Notes: generated by a model from the letters alone, not told the origin. DNA of 64,000 bases from Paenibacillus sp. BK033 (GCF_004345425.1 NZ_SLVP01000011.1:62001-126000); one strand, 5' to 3'. Shown: positions 53,795-63,705, numbered from the stretch's first letter. Numbers and translations: made by a program.

Positions 53795-55708
53795 CTATCT
53801 CCTTCTATGGAGCTCCTCGGCAATCGTTTCCGCGAACTCTTCCAGCTGCTGCACGGCTCCTTCCGCCTCGCCGCGTTTGCGGACCGACACGCTGCCGCTT
53901 AGACGCTCGTTCTTTCCTGCCACAAGCATATAAGGAACCTTTTCGAGCTGGGCTTTCCGGATTTTATTGCCGAGCTTTTCGCTGCGCGCATCGATTTCTA
54001 CCCGTATTCCCGCCTGAATAAGCCGGGCTTTGACCTGAAGCGCGTAATCCAGCTCATGCTCCGATACCGGAATGATCTTCGCTTGCACCGGGGCCAGCCA
54101 GATCGGAAAAGCTCCGCTGTAATGCTCGGTCAGAATACCAATGAACCGGTCAAGAGAACCGTAAACCGCGCGGTGGATGACAACCGGCCGCTGTTTCTTG
54201 TTGTCCTCGCCGATATAGGACAGATCAAACTTCTCCGGCATCTGAAAATCGAGCTGGATGGTTCCGCATTGCCAGCTTCTCTTCAGGGCATCAACGATAT
54301 GGAAGTCGATTTTCGGCCCGTAAAAGGCGCCGTCTCCTTCATTAACGCGGTAATTCACCCCGTGTGCGTCCAGCACATTCTTAAGAGACTGCTCGGCTTC
54401 ATCCCACAGCTCATCCGAACCCATATAATCGGCGGGCCGGGTCGACAGCTCTACGGTATAGGCAAAGCCGAATACCTTGTACACCTCGCCGATTAAACTC
54501 ATTACCTTGCCGATTTCCTCTTCAATCTGATCCGGACGGACAAAGAGATGGGCGTCATCCTGGCAGAAGGTACGTACCCTCATCATGCCGCCTAGTGCCC
54601 CCGACAGCTCGTGACGGTGCACCTGGCCGAACTCTGCCAGACGTACCGGGAGCTCCCGGTAAGAGCGCAGGCTGTTCTTGAAGATCAGCATATGCCCCGG
54701 GCAGTTCATCGGCTTTAAGGCAAATTCGGCCTCGTCAACCTTGCTGAAATACATATTGTCCTTGTAATGCTCCCAATGTCCCGACTGCTCCCACATGCGC
54801 TTGTTCATCATAAACGGCGTGCGAACCTCTTCATAATCGTGAAGATGAAGAAGCTCCCGGGAGAAGCTTTCCAGCGCAGTCCTCATCGCCATTCCTTTGG
54901 GCAAGTAAAACGGCATCCCCGGAGCTTCCTCCGAGAACATAAACAGCTCCAGCTCTTTGCCCAGCTTGCGGTGATCCCGCTTCTTTGCCTCTTCCAACTG
55001 GTACAAATGGTCGGCTAGCTCAGTCTTGCTGAGGAACGCTGTACCATAGATGCGCTGCAGCATCTTATTGTCGGAATTGCCCCGCCAATAAGCACCTGCC
55101 ACGTGAAGCAGCTTGAAGGCTTTGATCCGGCCGGTGGAAGGCAAGTGCGGTCCCCGGCACAGATCCGCGAATTCTCCTTGCTCGTAAATGCGGATCACTT
55201 CTCCTTCGGGCAAATCCCGGATCAGCTCCAGCTTGAGGGGCTCCTCTCTCTCCTCGAAAAGAGCCAGCGCTTCCTCCCGCGATACAACCCTCCGCCTGAT
55301 CGGCAAGTTCTCCTTAACGATGCTCCGCATTTCCTTCTCAATGGCTTCCAGATCCTTTGTCGAAAGCGTATGAGCAAGGTCTACATCGTAATAAAAGCCA
55401 TCTTCAATCACCGGTCCGATGCCCAGCTTTACCGCTTTGCCTCCGTACAACCGTTTAATTGCCTGCGCAAGCACATGTGCGGTACTATGCCGGTAAATAT
55501 AAAGCCCTTCCGGACTGTCAAGAGCAAACAGGTCGATTCGGCTGCCGTCGCCAAACGGCTCATTAAGATCGGCCAACGTGCCGTTGATTGCCCCCGCTAT
55601 TATTGTTTTCTTCCAATCGGCATCCATTGATTCCGCTACCTGCGCAATGGTCGTGCCTTGCAATACCCTCCTTATGCTTCCGTCTGGCCAAACAGCTTGA
55701 ATCTCCAT
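53795..55708 (-). CDS. thrS: Threonyl-tRNA synthetase
   Basis: 637 residues from ATG 55708 (MEIQAVWPDGSIRRVLQG), after GGAGGAG. The order is TGS domain, editing/SAD domain (YRHSTAHVLAQAIKRLYG, LCRGPHLPSTG), class II catalytic core (TPFMMNKRMWEQSGHWEHY, MNCPGHMLIFK, MMRVRTFCQDDAHLF, HRAVYGSLDRFIGI) and the anticodon domain. It charges threonine onto its tRNA. A T-box leader controls it. Confidence 0.96.
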   Translation of the reverse strand: MEIQAVWPDGSIRRVLQGTTIAQVAESMDADWKKTIIAGAINGTLADLNEPFGDGSRIDLFALDSPEGLYIYRHSTAHVLAQAIKRLYGGKAVKLGIGPVIEDGFYYDVDLAHTLSTKDLEAIEKEMRSIVKENLPIRRRVVSREEALALFEEREEPLKLELIRDLPEGEVIRIYEQGEFADLCRGPHLPSTGRIKAFKLLHVAGAYWRGNSDNKMLQRIYGTAFLSKTELADHLYQLEEAKKRDHRKLGKELELFMFSEEAPGMPFYLPKGMAMRTALESFSRELLHLHDYEEVRTPFMMNKRMWEQSGHWEHYKDNMYFSKVDEAEFALKPMNCPGHMLIFKNSLRSYRELPVRLAEFGQVHRHELSGALGGMMRVRTFCQDDAHLFVRPDQIEEEIGKVMSLIGEVYKVFGFAYTVELSTRPADYMGSDELWDEAEQSLKNVLDAHGVNYRVNEGDGAFYGPKIDFHIVDALKRSWQCGTIQLDFQMPEKFDLSYIGEDNKKQRPVVIHRAVYGSLDRFIGILTEHYSGAFPIWLAPVQAKIIPVSEHELDYALQVKARLIQAGIRVEIDARSEKLGNKIRKAQLEKVPYMLVAGKNERLSGSVSVRKRGEAEGAVQQLEEFAETIAEELHRRR

Positions 55709-55742
55709 CTTTGCTCCTCCATTTCTTCGCAAGTTTTTGCGA

Positions 55743-56035
55743 ACGCAAAAAAACGCAGCTCTCCCTGCAAGGGACGAGTGCGTTCTGCTCGTGGTTCCAC
55801 CCTAATTCCATCCCGTGCTTTGCCGGCGCGGCGATGCTCATTGGAATCCGTTAACGGGGATCGGACGGTTACGTGTACTGCCGCAATTCGCGTGCGGGTT
55901 CCAGGTCACAGCTGCAAAGCGGTAATCCCGATCTTTCACCGAAGAAGCTTTCAGCCGGGGCTTCTTTCTCTGGGCGGATATAGGGAAGGAGATCATGTCT
56001 TTGGTCATAGCCTTCGTATGAAATTGTTATTATGT
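55743..56035 (-). promoter_or_regulatory. Threonine T-box leader of thrS
   Basis: The minus strand carries the T-box AGGGTGGAACCACG (55803-55790) and a terminator (55785-55747; AACGCA...TGCGTT with a T run). Stem I lies upstream, where ACC in GGGATTACCGC (about 55930) is the likely threonine specifier codon. It allows read-through when threonine tRNA is uncharged. The specifier register is my inference. Confidence 0.88.
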
Positions 56036-56061
56036 TACAATGCTTTATTTCAAAAAGTCAA
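56032..56061 (-). promoter_or_regulatory. Promoter of thrS
   Basis: TTGACT (56061-56056) and TAACAT (56037-56032) are 18 bases apart, directly upstream of the T-box leader. Confidence 0.6.
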
Positions 56062-56138
56062 GAGGAATCAGTTCCCCATACAAGCGCCCAGACATAGTAT
56101 ACATAACCAGCCCAAGATAAGAGCGGAGGGATCCGTAT

Positions 56139-56990
56139 ATGGCAAAAACAACGAGAAGGTCCAATACCAATGCGACAACGGCGTTGCCAAGGCCTATGAG
56201 ACAAGGTCAGCCGCAGCAATTCGATCTCCGAATCGCCCTGTTTCTTGCCGGTATCGCTGGACAGACTTACTCCCAATTCGAGAATAAGGACGGCCTTTTC
56301 CTTGTCCCCCGAGGGTACGAATTCGTGGGAGCTTTCTCTGCCAAAGCTTATGACGATACAGAGGAGCGCTTTGGCTTTGTTTTGCAATCGGACCGTTCTT
56401 CCGTGCTAGCCTTCCGGGGCTCCGGTTCAGCCGTGGACTGGGTATCGGACTTTATTGCCCAGCAGACGACCTACCGTCCCGTTAAAAATGCCGGCCAAAC
56501 CCACAAAGGCTTTACCGACATTTATACATCAACCCGCTCGCAGGTGCTTGATTTAATCGGGCAGCTGCCGGTCGAAAAACCTTTATTCATTACCGGCCAT
56601 AGTCTCGGTGGAGCGCTAGCAACCCTGGCTGCGCTCGATATCGCCGTCAACACGCCGTTTACCGCGCCTATCGTTTATACCTTTGGCGCCCCGAGGGTCG
56701 GGGATACGCGCTTCGTCAAGCTGTACAACAACACGGTAGAGACGCATTGGCGCCTCCAGAACGAATACGATATCGTTCCCCATCTGCCGCCGCTCGTGTA
56801 CCAATCTCCGGATACGAAGAAAACGTATTTCTATATGCATGTCAAAGGCGAGGTAAAACGTTCCTTCCGGATGGGCTCGGTATCCGGCAATCATATCCTG
56901 AGCAGCTATTTTGCCGATTTGTGCGGCGAGGAGCCGCAATTCGCCGAGGCGGTATGCTCGGAGCCGCCCGGCTGGTGCCCGCTGACTTAA
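56139..56990 (+). CDS. Class 3 lipase family protein
   Basis: 283 residues. It carries the fungal-type lipase signature FITGHSLGGALATLAALD (nucleophile Ser155), with the acid in NEYDIVPHLPP and the catalytic His in SGNHILSS. VLAFRGSGSAVDWVSDF is the oxyanion/lid region. No signal peptide is visible, so it may stay inside or use another route. It is convergent with another serine hydrolase gene. The substrate (lipid or ester) is not known. Confidence 0.9.
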   Translation: MAKTTRRSNTNATTALPRPMRQGQPQQFDLRIALFLAGIAGQTYSQFENKDGLFLVPRGYEFVGAFSAKAYDDTEERFGFVLQSDRSSVLAFRGSGSAVDWVSDFIAQQTTYRPVKNAGQTHKGFTDIYTSTRSQVLDLIGQLPVEKPLFITGHSLGGALATLAALDIAVNTPFTAPIVYTFGAPRVGDTRFVKLYNNTVETHWRLQNEYDIVPHLPPLVYQSPDTKKTYFYMHVKGEVKRSFRMGSVSGNHILSSYFADLCGEEPQFAEAVCSEPPGWCPLT

Positions 56991-57027
56991 GCAAAAAAAA
57001 CTCCGCGCCATGGCGGAGTTTTTTGCT
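56991..57027. terminator. Bidirectional terminator between the two hydrolase genes
   Basis: ACTCCGC and GCGGAGT form the stem, framed by AAAAAAA and TTTTTT. Confidence 0.88.
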
Positions 57028-57030
57028 TTT

Positions 57031-57735
57031 TCAAAACCAGGATTGAAGGAGCCAGTCCCGTACCCGGTTAATGGTCTTATCCAGATTGCATACCGAGTTC
57101 TGATCCACATATGGCGTCTGATGACAGAAATAATGAGCATGTCCGCCGATTAACGGAATCCCTTCCACAATAGACGGAGAATATTTGAAGCGATTCCAGC
57201 GGGGAACGGATGCCCCTTCCGCTGACCAACCTCCCCAGGTTCCAATCCGGCTGATCGGGTCGCTTAGCTTCCCTTCCTTGTCAACGGAATGGAGAAAACA
57301 TACTTTATCCCTCAGCTCCGGATGAATCGGAATACGAGGCGAGCCCACCTGAACAATCCGGAAATTTCGGTTCAGACGCTGCTGATGCAGCATTTTCCCC
57401 GCCTGGTAGGCTGCTGCCCCTCCTCCGCTGTGTCCGATAAAAAGAATCGGCTCCTCCGAGCTCTTCATCGTTTCCTTTACTTGCTGGAATGCCGCGCGCC
57501 CGCCAATCCGGCCAATGGACAAGCGGTTGGTCAGATCCGTGCCGACTTCAACAATTTGCCTGTACAGATTACGGCTGACATCTCCATACGGGTGCAAAAT
57601 ATGAATGATTGGCTCGCGGCCATCCGCCCGGAATATCCGGTCAAGCTGATTTCGGCATTCGTCAAAGTAGCCTTTTGTAGTAGCAACGCCAGCCAGCAGG
57701 TAAATCCGTATAGGGGAGCCGCTGATCGCTGTCAT
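57031..57735 (-). CDS. Serine hydrolase of the alpha/beta fold
   Basis: 234 residues. The nucleophile elbow ILFIGHSGGGAAAYQAG puts Ser at 103. IRIYLLAGVATTKGYF starts the fold and GGHAHYFCHQTPYVD near 205-219 offers the catalytic His. There is no signal peptide. It resembles lipase-like Firmicute proteins of unknown substrate. Confidence 0.8.
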   Translation of the reverse strand: MTAISGSPIRIYLLAGVATTKGYFDECRNQLDRIFRADGREPIIHILHPYGDVSRNLYRQIVEVGTDLTNRLSIGRIGGRAAFQQVKETMKSSEEPILFIGHSGGGAAAYQAGKMLHQQRLNRNFRIVQVGSPRIPIHPELRDKVCFLHSVDKEGKLSDPISRIGTWGGWSAEGASVPRWNRFKYSPSIVEGIPLIGGHAHYFCHQTPYVDQNSVCNLDKTINRVRDWLLQSWF

Positions 57736-57804
57736 GATTCATCCCTCCGTTCATGCTGTGTTAATGGAATTGTGTACTTTCATTATGCGGGGGGATAAGC
57801 GGTT

Positions 57805-59238
57805 TCATTCCTCCATGTAGATGTGAATTCCATTCCAGCTGATCCGGTAGCCAAGCTCCTTGGCTGCCAGAATAAGGGGCAGGGCCTGTATGTCCCTCCA
57901 TAAAGGGGTGATCCCGTTCAATTTGTATCCGCTCCATATTTTATGCGAAACGACCGGAACCCGCGCCACTCTTGGTATTCCGTCGTCCCACCGGATCAGC
58001 TGGACCGTTCCGTCGTTTATCTTCTCCACTTCCGCCTGCAGGATCCGTCTGAAGAAATCTTCGTCCACGTAAAGCTCCCCGTCAAGTTCGAATACGTGAC
58101 CGCGGTAAGTGAACGGCTGATTCACGATTGAGGGAGTTTCGCTTCCTTCATGGTCCGCCAAACGGCTCAAATAATATGGGCTGGCTGTTGCCTGTCTATA
58201 AGCTTCGAGGATTCGGGGTTCACCCGTAATCGAATAATCATTAATGCGTCGCACCTCATTATATTCCGCAAGATTGTTCACATCGAAATAATATACAGCC
58301 TTTACCCTCGGATATAGCACGGGAAGGCTGGCATACAGCCGATTGATTTTCGCAATGGCAAACCCGTTATCCTTCACCCCGTCGGTCACCGTATAATGGG
58401 TAGCGCCGTATTCCGACAGCTGAATCGGCTTGGTCCTGCTGAACCGGTTGTACACGTAATCAATCATCTGAAGCGGATCCTCGAAATCCGACGGCTGCTT
58501 GATATCCCCGTTATGATATCTTACGTTATAAACGTTGATCCCTACCCAATCCACGTAAGAATCACCCGGATAATAGCTGTCGATCGGACGCTCCGGCACA
58601 TTCAGGACGGTCCAGACCATGGCCGTTTTTGGGGCGATTTTCTCGAACACGTCATGAACCATTCTCCAGGTCTTTATATAGAGCTCCGGGTCTCCGCTGT
58701 AATTCGTCCAGGTTCCGTTCATTTCGGATGCGAAACGCAGAAAAATCGGCACATCGGCCTTGCGGGCCGCCTCGGCAAATCTCCTCAGGTAAGCATCATC
58801 CTTCACCTTGGCCAGCCCGTCGTTAGGCTCCCAGGCAATATGAGGGAAAGCGCCCGCTTCCTTCACTTCCGCTACCCACTCGGCCGGAAACGCCTCTCCG
58901 TAACCGACATATTTGAAAAAGCTGGCATGCTGCTTCCCTGCTAATGTATTGAACTCCGCCATGCTGTAATGGACGGTTGAGTTCTGAAGCACATAGGCAC
59001 CTAAATAGGCGCCGGACTCCGGCTCGGCTTTGCCTAGCTTGTAATTCGGATGCGAGGATGAGACATGGATCGTCCACTCCGAATAATGCGCCTCTTCCCC
59101 TTGAACGGCGGCCGCAGTTGAATTAACGGGCGGATTCTGTTTTCTTGCAGCGCTTTCTGCCCCTTCCAGCATGACGATGAGAGCGCAAACGAGCATAAGG
59201 CCGGGCAGCTTGCGGCAATGCGTTAACCAGTAGCTCAG
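57805..59238 (-). CDS. GH26-like glycosidase with copper-amine-oxidase-like domain
   Basis: About 478 residues with an N-terminal signal or anchor (LTHCRKLPGLMLVCALIVML). The catalytic barrel shows RFASEMNGTW (acid/base Glu) and IQLSEYGATH (nucleophile Glu), typical of GH26 mannanase-like enzymes. The last 120 residues look like a copper-amine-oxidase N-terminal domain common on Paenibacillus surface proteins. No good ATG is present. GAGGAGGAGG lies before tandem CTG codons (59241, 59238), so a rare CTG start is suggested; TTG 59280 and ATG 59196 are alternatives. Confidence 0.82.
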   Translation of the reverse strand: MSYWLTHCRKLPGLMLVCALIVMLEGAESAARKQNPPVNSTAAAVQGEEAHYSEWTIHVSSSHPNYKLGKAEPESGAYLGAYVLQNSTVHYSMAEFNTLAGKQHASFFKYVGYGEAFPAEWVAEVKEAGAFPHIAWEPNDGLAKVKDDAYLRRFAEAARKADVPIFLRFASEMNGTWTNYSGDPELYIKTWRMVHDVFEKIAPKTAMVWTVLNVPERPIDSYYPGDSYVDWVGINVYNVRYHNGDIKQPSDFEDPLQMIDYVYNRFSRTKPIQLSEYGATHYTVTDGVKDNGFAIAKINRLYASLPVLYPRVKAVYYFDVNNLAEYNEVRRINDYSITGEPRILEAYRQATASPYYLSRLADHEGSETPSIVNQPFTYRGHVFELDGELYVDEDFFRRILQAEVEKINDGTVQLIRWDDGIPRVARVPVVSHKIWSGYKLNGITPLWRDIQALPLILAAKELGYRISWNGIHIYMEE

Positions 59239-59327
59239 CAGGGGAACCTCCTCCTCTTCTCTATTCCAAGGATGAGGCAAAGAGGCGGCATTTATACGTA
59301 TTTGGCGGGGTTCGGACGATGCTATTG

Positions 59328-59376
59328 AAAAGGGCTGCCTCTACCTAGTCCCGAATTGACTAGTTAAAGACAGCCC
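59328..59376 (-). terminator. Terminator of the small charged protein gene
   Basis: GGGCTG...CTAGTC pairs with GACTAG...CAGCCC, leading on the minus strand to TTTTC. Confidence 0.75.
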
Positions 59377-59389
59377 CTGCATGATTGTA

Positions 59390-59602
59390 TTAAACACCCA
59401 TTTTTTTGCGCTGGTTGTTTACTTTTTTCGTATTCTGGCTCTTCATAGCCTGCGTAGCAGTCGTTTGATGCTTCTGACCTGCTGCTCCGTTTTGCCCTTG
59501 CTTCTTCTGAGCAAGAAGCTGCTTCGCTCGTTCAGCCTGTGTAAGCGGCTTAGCTTGCGCTGGCGCCTCGGCTTGAACCTCGTTCTGTTCATTGGCGGAC
59601 AT
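59390..59602 (-). CDS. Small disordered, charged protein of unknown function
   Basis: 70 residues rich in Gln, Ala, Lys and Asn (SANEQNEVQAEAPAQAKPLT; LLAQKKQGQNGAAGQKHQTT). The GAGGTGATCAT ribosome site and its own terminator support a real gene. No fold or family was recognised. Composition resembles small spore or nucleic-acid-associated proteins. Confidence 0.7.
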   Translation of the reverse strand: MSANEQNEVQAEAPAQAKPLTQAERAKQLLAQKKQGQNGAAGQKHQTTATQAMKSQNTKKVNNQRKKMGV

Positions 59603-59645
59603 ATGATCACCTCACTTTAATGTACTCAGCATATCAAGTGAAACG

Positions 59646-61472
59646 TCAATCGGCAAGCCCCCTGGCCGGGACTTTGCGAAGTTGTACAATTCCGATTCTT
59701 GTTAATATAACCGCAAGGACGAACAGCTGCGGAATCGTTGTCTCCCATGTCGGGTATACGCCCAGGAAACCAATCGCGGCAAGCGAATCCGAGGAATGCG
59801 CCGGAAGCCACGAGGCTACCAGAAGGGAATGAATGCTTTCCCCGAGGAAACGGACTACCAGGTAATAGATTAGAGCCGATGCCGTTAGGAAAAAGGGCCG
59901 AATCGGCAGCTTCGCGCTAAATCGGATAATCGCAAAGCCGATGATCAAGAGCAGGAGGAACGTAACTCCGATTCCGAGGATCATCTGAACGGGGTCGATG
60001 GAGCCTGCCATTCCGATATAAAAGATTGTCGTCTCCGCGCCTTCCCGCAAAATCGCGAGCCCCGAGACGATAAATAGGGACCACAAGCTTCCCTTCGCAA
60101 GCGCATTGCCCATCCGGTCGTCGATGAATTTGTTCCAGGCCTGCAGATTCGATTTCTTATGCAGCCAATTGCCTACGGAAAGCATCAGAAGCACGGATAC
60201 AAGCCCCGTAATCCCTTCCATGGCTTCCCGCGCGCTGCCCGCGGTTGCTTCCGCAATGACCGTTGTCAGGAGGACGGCAAGCGCGATGCTTAACAGCAGT
60301 CCCGTCCATACGCCCGACCATACCCATACATTTTTGGACTGATTGTCCGTGCGTTTCAAATAAGCAAGCAATGCCGCCAGAACGAGAATCGCTTCTAGTC
60401 CTTCCCTCAGCAGGATCATTCCGGCATCCCATGCCGTATATTTCGCCTCCGCCGTCATCGGCTCGAGCTGGCCGCGGATGTCGTCGATAACCGCTTCCGC
60501 CTTATCCGGCGACGGAGTTGCAGCCAGCAGGTATTTGGACACGTCGGTCATCTTGATCTCAATGTTCTGATAAGCCGCGGCGGACCGGATTTGCACCTGG
60601 CCCTCAACGGCTGGCCAGCTGCTGATGAACGATTGCATCTGACCGTCCGCTTCGGCGTAATGGTTTGCTGCAATATCTTTCGAAGCTTGATTCAATATCG
60701 CGATTAAATCCGCAATGGTAAGCCCTTCGGACTCCACGCTTGCCGCTGAGATCTTCCCGTTTTTATAGTCGTTGATAAGAGTGATCAGGTTTGCCGTATA
60801 AGTCTTGGCATCTTCGGCACGAGGCGGTTCGGCCTGCAGGGCAATCCGAATCATGCTCATGCTCGTCTCCAGCTTGCCGTACACGGTAAAGTTCTCGCTC
60901 CGAATCGATTGCTCAATCGGCGGCCAGCCGTCATTGATCTGCTTGTAAGCGGCATTCGCCTGCTCCCATTGTCCGCCTTCAATGCTGCTTAGCAGCTTCT
61001 CCGCCAGCGGCAGAAGGCTTGCGGCAGCGTCTTTCCCGGAAAGCGCCGGCACCTCGGCTGCTTTCTCGCTTTTCACAAACGTATTAATCGCTCTCGCCAA
61101 CGCCGATAGAGACGCCTTCGCCTCATCCGGCTTATCCGCCGCCTGATCCAGTGCTTCCGCGGCGTGAGCAATGGCTGAGGATACATCGGCGGAATCTGCC
61201 TTCGCCGCAGTCTTCAGCTGCTCCCAGCTCTCACCCGCCTGCCGGATATGATCCTTGGCATCCTGCCAATCTCCTTCTCCGGCCGCGGCAAGAGCGCCGC
61301 CAACGAGCGGCAGCAGCTTGTCGAGCTGTTCGGACGGCGATGATCCCGCCGCCGCCAAAGCCGTGTTGTCGAAGTTAATCGCGGAAGCCGCGGCAACCGT
61401 CCCGATCCAAATCGCGATAAAGAGCAGCATTACCCGGGAGATTAAAGCTTTAGGTTGATGTTGTCGAGCCAT
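59646..61472 (-). CDS. efeU: Ferrous iron permease EfeU with N-terminal extension
   Basis: 608 residues. The C-terminal FTR1 permease (about 350-600, seven helices) carries both REXXE iron motifs, REGLE at 356-360 and REGAE at 476-480. The first 345 residues after a signal-like helix form an extracytoplasmic helical region. It has three similar units of the pattern W-x2-A...W-x3-E near 69, 169 and 272. It imports iron handed on by EfeM/EfeB. Last in the efe operon. Confidence 0.92.
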   Translation of the reverse strand: MARQHQPKALISRVMLLFIAIWIGTVAAASAINFDNTALAAAGSSPSEQLDKLLPLVGGALAAAGEGDWQDAKDHIRQAGESWEQLKTAAKADSADVSSAIAHAAEALDQAADKPDEAKASLSALARAINTFVKSEKAAEVPALSGKDAAASLLPLAEKLLSSIEGGQWEQANAAYKQINDGWPPIEQSIRSENFTVYGKLETSMSMIRIALQAEPPRAEDAKTYTANLITLINDYKNGKISAASVESEGLTIADLIAILNQASKDIAANHYAEADGQMQSFISSWPAVEGQVQIRSAAAYQNIEIKMTDVSKYLLAATPSPDKAEAVIDDIRGQLEPMTAEAKYTAWDAGMILLREGLEAILVLAALLAYLKRTDNQSKNVWVWSGVWTGLLLSIALAVLLTTVIAEATAGSAREAMEGITGLVSVLLMLSVGNWLHKKSNLQAWNKFIDDRMGNALAKGSLWSLFIVSGLAILREGAETTIFYIGMAGSIDPVQMILGIGVTFLLLLIIGFAIIRFSAKLPIRPFFLTASALIYYLVVRFLGESIHSLLVASWLPAHSSDSLAAIGFLGVYPTWETTIPQLFVLAVILTRIGIVQLRKVPARGLAD

Positions 61473-61490
61473 ATCAAGTCATTCTCCCTT

Positions 61491-62783
61491 CTACAATAAC
61501 GTATCGCCGATATAGCCGCCTTCGCGTACGCCAGGGAAGCAGGCAAATACGGCGCTGCCGTTGTGAACGATATATTCATTCAAGGCATCCATCTGTCCAA
61601 GCTTCTGCTGCATCGGAATAAACTGCTTTCTCGTATCGCGGTTATAACAAATAAATAAGAGTCCGGCGTCAAACTGACCTGTCCGGTTATCCATCCCGCT
61701 GGAATAGGAATAGGAGCGGCGCAAAATCTTGACCGAGCCGTTCCCCCGCGCAAGCGCAACATGGGAATTTACCGGGATAAGCGGCTTTCCTTGCTCATCC
61801 TTCTTCGCGAGGTCCACCGGATCAAATTCGTTCTTGGAGCCGATCGGCGCACCGCTGCCGCGATGACGGCCAAATGTCGCTTCCTGATCGCCAAGGGTTG
61901 AACGGTCCCAGACTTCGACCCGGATCCGGATGCGGCGGACAACCATGTAGCTGCCGCCGGCCATCCACGGCGTGCCGTCTCCGCTCTGCGCCCATACAAC
62001 GTCGTTCATCAACGCTTCGTCCTTCGTATCCGGATTCCCGGTACCGTCCTTGAAGCCCATCAGGTTGCGGGGAGTCGCCCCCTTCGGATCGGAGCCGCCG
62101 GTACGCTGGAAGCCTTCCTGCGTCCAGCGCAGCACCGCCTTGCCCCTTGCAATGCGGGCCAGATTGCGGACCGCATGGAAGGCGGTCTGCATGTCGTTCG
62201 CATTCACTTGAACGCCAATATCGCCCCCGCACCATTCCTCGCGCAGCTCATCGCCGCCAAAGGCCGGCAAATCCACAAGCGCAGCCGGCCGTTTGGAGGC
62301 AAGACCAAACCTCGAGTCAAAGAAGGAAGGCCCCACTCCGAACGTAATCGTTGTTTTCGATGGGTTCAGCCCCGCGGCTTCGCCCGTGTCCGCAGGGGGA
62401 AGATTCAAATTATCATTTACTTCACCGATCATTTCGCCTCTTGCCATGGATGCGGAGGCTTCCGTCCAGGCCTTAAAAAGCTTTCGCACGTCATCGACCG
62501 ATTCGGTCGTCAGATCAAAGGCGGCAAACATCAAAAAGTCCTGCGCAGGTGTCGTTATGCCGGCCTGATGCTTCCCGTAAAATTCAATCCGGTCCTCGCT
62601 GCTTGGCTTGGCAGCGCCCGAGACGGCATGGCCCTTCGCTCCGAATATCGCACCAACGCCTGAAGCGCCAAGCAATAGCCCGGCGCCTCCAACCCCGGCC
62701 AGCCGCAATATATCCCGGCGGCTGATCGGCTTCTCCAATATGCTGTCTCCAGCTTGGTTATTCTTGCTGTTGTCTGTTGTCAT
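61491..62783 (-). CDS. efeB: Dyp-type haem peroxidase/deferrochelatase EfeB
   Basis: 430 residues with a twin-arginine signal SRRDILRLAGVGGAGLLLG near 22-40, so export is by Tat. The Dyp signature GFKDGTGNP (catalytic Asp) and TFGRHRGSGAP are present. It oxidises ferrous iron or haem outside the cell to feed EfeU. AGGAGCAT precedes the ATG, four bases after the efeM stop. Confidence 0.93.
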   Translation of the reverse strand: MTTDNSKNNQAGDSILEKPISRRDILRLAGVGGAGLLLGASGVGAIFGAKGHAVSGAAKPSSEDRIEFYGKHQAGITTPAQDFLMFAAFDLTTESVDDVRKLFKAWTEASASMARGEMIGEVNDNLNLPPADTGEAAGLNPSKTTITFGVGPSFFDSRFGLASKRPAALVDLPAFGGDELREEWCGGDIGVQVNANDMQTAFHAVRNLARIARGKAVLRWTQEGFQRTGGSDPKGATPRNLMGFKDGTGNPDTKDEALMNDVVWAQSGDGTPWMAGGSYMVVRRIRIRVEVWDRSTLGDQEATFGRHRGSGAPIGSKNEFDPVDLAKKDEQGKPLIPVNSHVALARGNGSVKILRRSYSYSSGMDNRTGQFDAGLLFICYNRDTRKQFIPMQQKLGQMDALNEYIVHNGSAVFACFPGVREGGYIGDTLL

Positions 62784-62787
62784 GGCT

Positions 62788-63651
62788 TTATGCTCCTAAG
62801 ATCGTTCCCATTTGCGACAGCGGTTCAGCCAAGGCATCAAGCAGTTGGCTCAGCTTCTTGGTATCTTCCTCTTTCAGGTCGGTATAAGAAACGTATCCGT
62901 CTCCGCTCTTATAAGCTGCGAGTGCCTGCTCCAGGTTGTCAAAGCTTGTGCCGATTTGTCCTTCCAATTCCGCATCCTGTTTGTTCAGCTCGGCCTTCAG
63001 CAGCTCGTAGATTTTTTTCGCGCCTTCCACGTTTGCCGCAAAATCATACAGATCCGTATGCGAGTAACGCTCTTCCTCGCCCGTTACCTTCGAAGAGGAG
63101 ACTTCGTTCAGCAGCTCTACCGCTCCCGTTACGAGCAGGCTTGGTTCTACGTCTACCGTTTCGATCAAGGCGCGAAGCGTCTTCGTATCATCAAGCAGCC
63201 GGGAAGCGTAGTCCTCCGCTCCGGCAGTCGAGTTGTTCACCCACAGCGACTGCTCGATGCGGTGGAAGCCGCGCCAGTCCTTCTCGTCTACATCATTCTC
63301 GCGGGCATCGATGTTAGGATCCAGATCGCCAAGCGCTTCCGCAATCGGCTCGATTCTCTCGTAATACATCCGGGTTGGCGCATACAGCGACTTTGCCGTA
63401 TCTACATCGCCGTTTTTCACCGCTTGAACGAATTTATCCGTTTCGGCAACCAGCTTATCGGTTTGTTCGAGAGCATACTCTCGGTATTGGCCGGTAATCT
63501 CATCCCAGTTCTCAACCTTCGGAGCCGATTGCTCCGTATTAGCCGTATTCGCGGCAGTCTCTTTAGCATTATCCGCTTCGTTATTGTTCGAGCCGCATCC
63601 CGCAAATACGACCGCGCTTGCCAGCATTACAGCAGCTAACTTGGTTTTCAT
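62788..63651 (-). CDS. efeM: Iron-binding lipoprotein EfeM/EfeO
   Basis: 287 residues with a lipoprotein signal (MKTKLAAVMLASAVVFAGC; Cys 19). The M75 peptidase-like domain has the HxxxE metal motif in GFHRIEQSLW near 128-137 and no N-terminal cupredoxin, so it is the EfeM form. It binds iron at the surface for EfeU. First gene of the operon, behind a Fur-controlled promoter. Confidence 0.92.
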   Translation of the reverse strand: MKTKLAAVMLASAVVFAGCGSNNNEADNAKETAANTANTEQSAPKVENWDEITGQYREYALEQTDKLVAETDKFVQAVKNGDVDTAKSLYAPTRMYYERIEPIAEALGDLDPNIDARENDVDEKDWRGFHRIEQSLWVNNSTAGAEDYASRLLDDTKTLRALIETVDVEPSLLVTGAVELLNEVSSSKVTGEEERYSHTDLYDFAANVEGAKKIYELLKAELNKQDAELEGQIGTSFDNLEQALAAYKSGDGYVSYTDLKEEDTKKLSQLLDALAEPLSQMGTILGA

Positions 63652-63705
63652 GAATCCTTAACCCCTCATCCAATTAATATATAACTCCGTTATGAACTAC
63701 CAATG

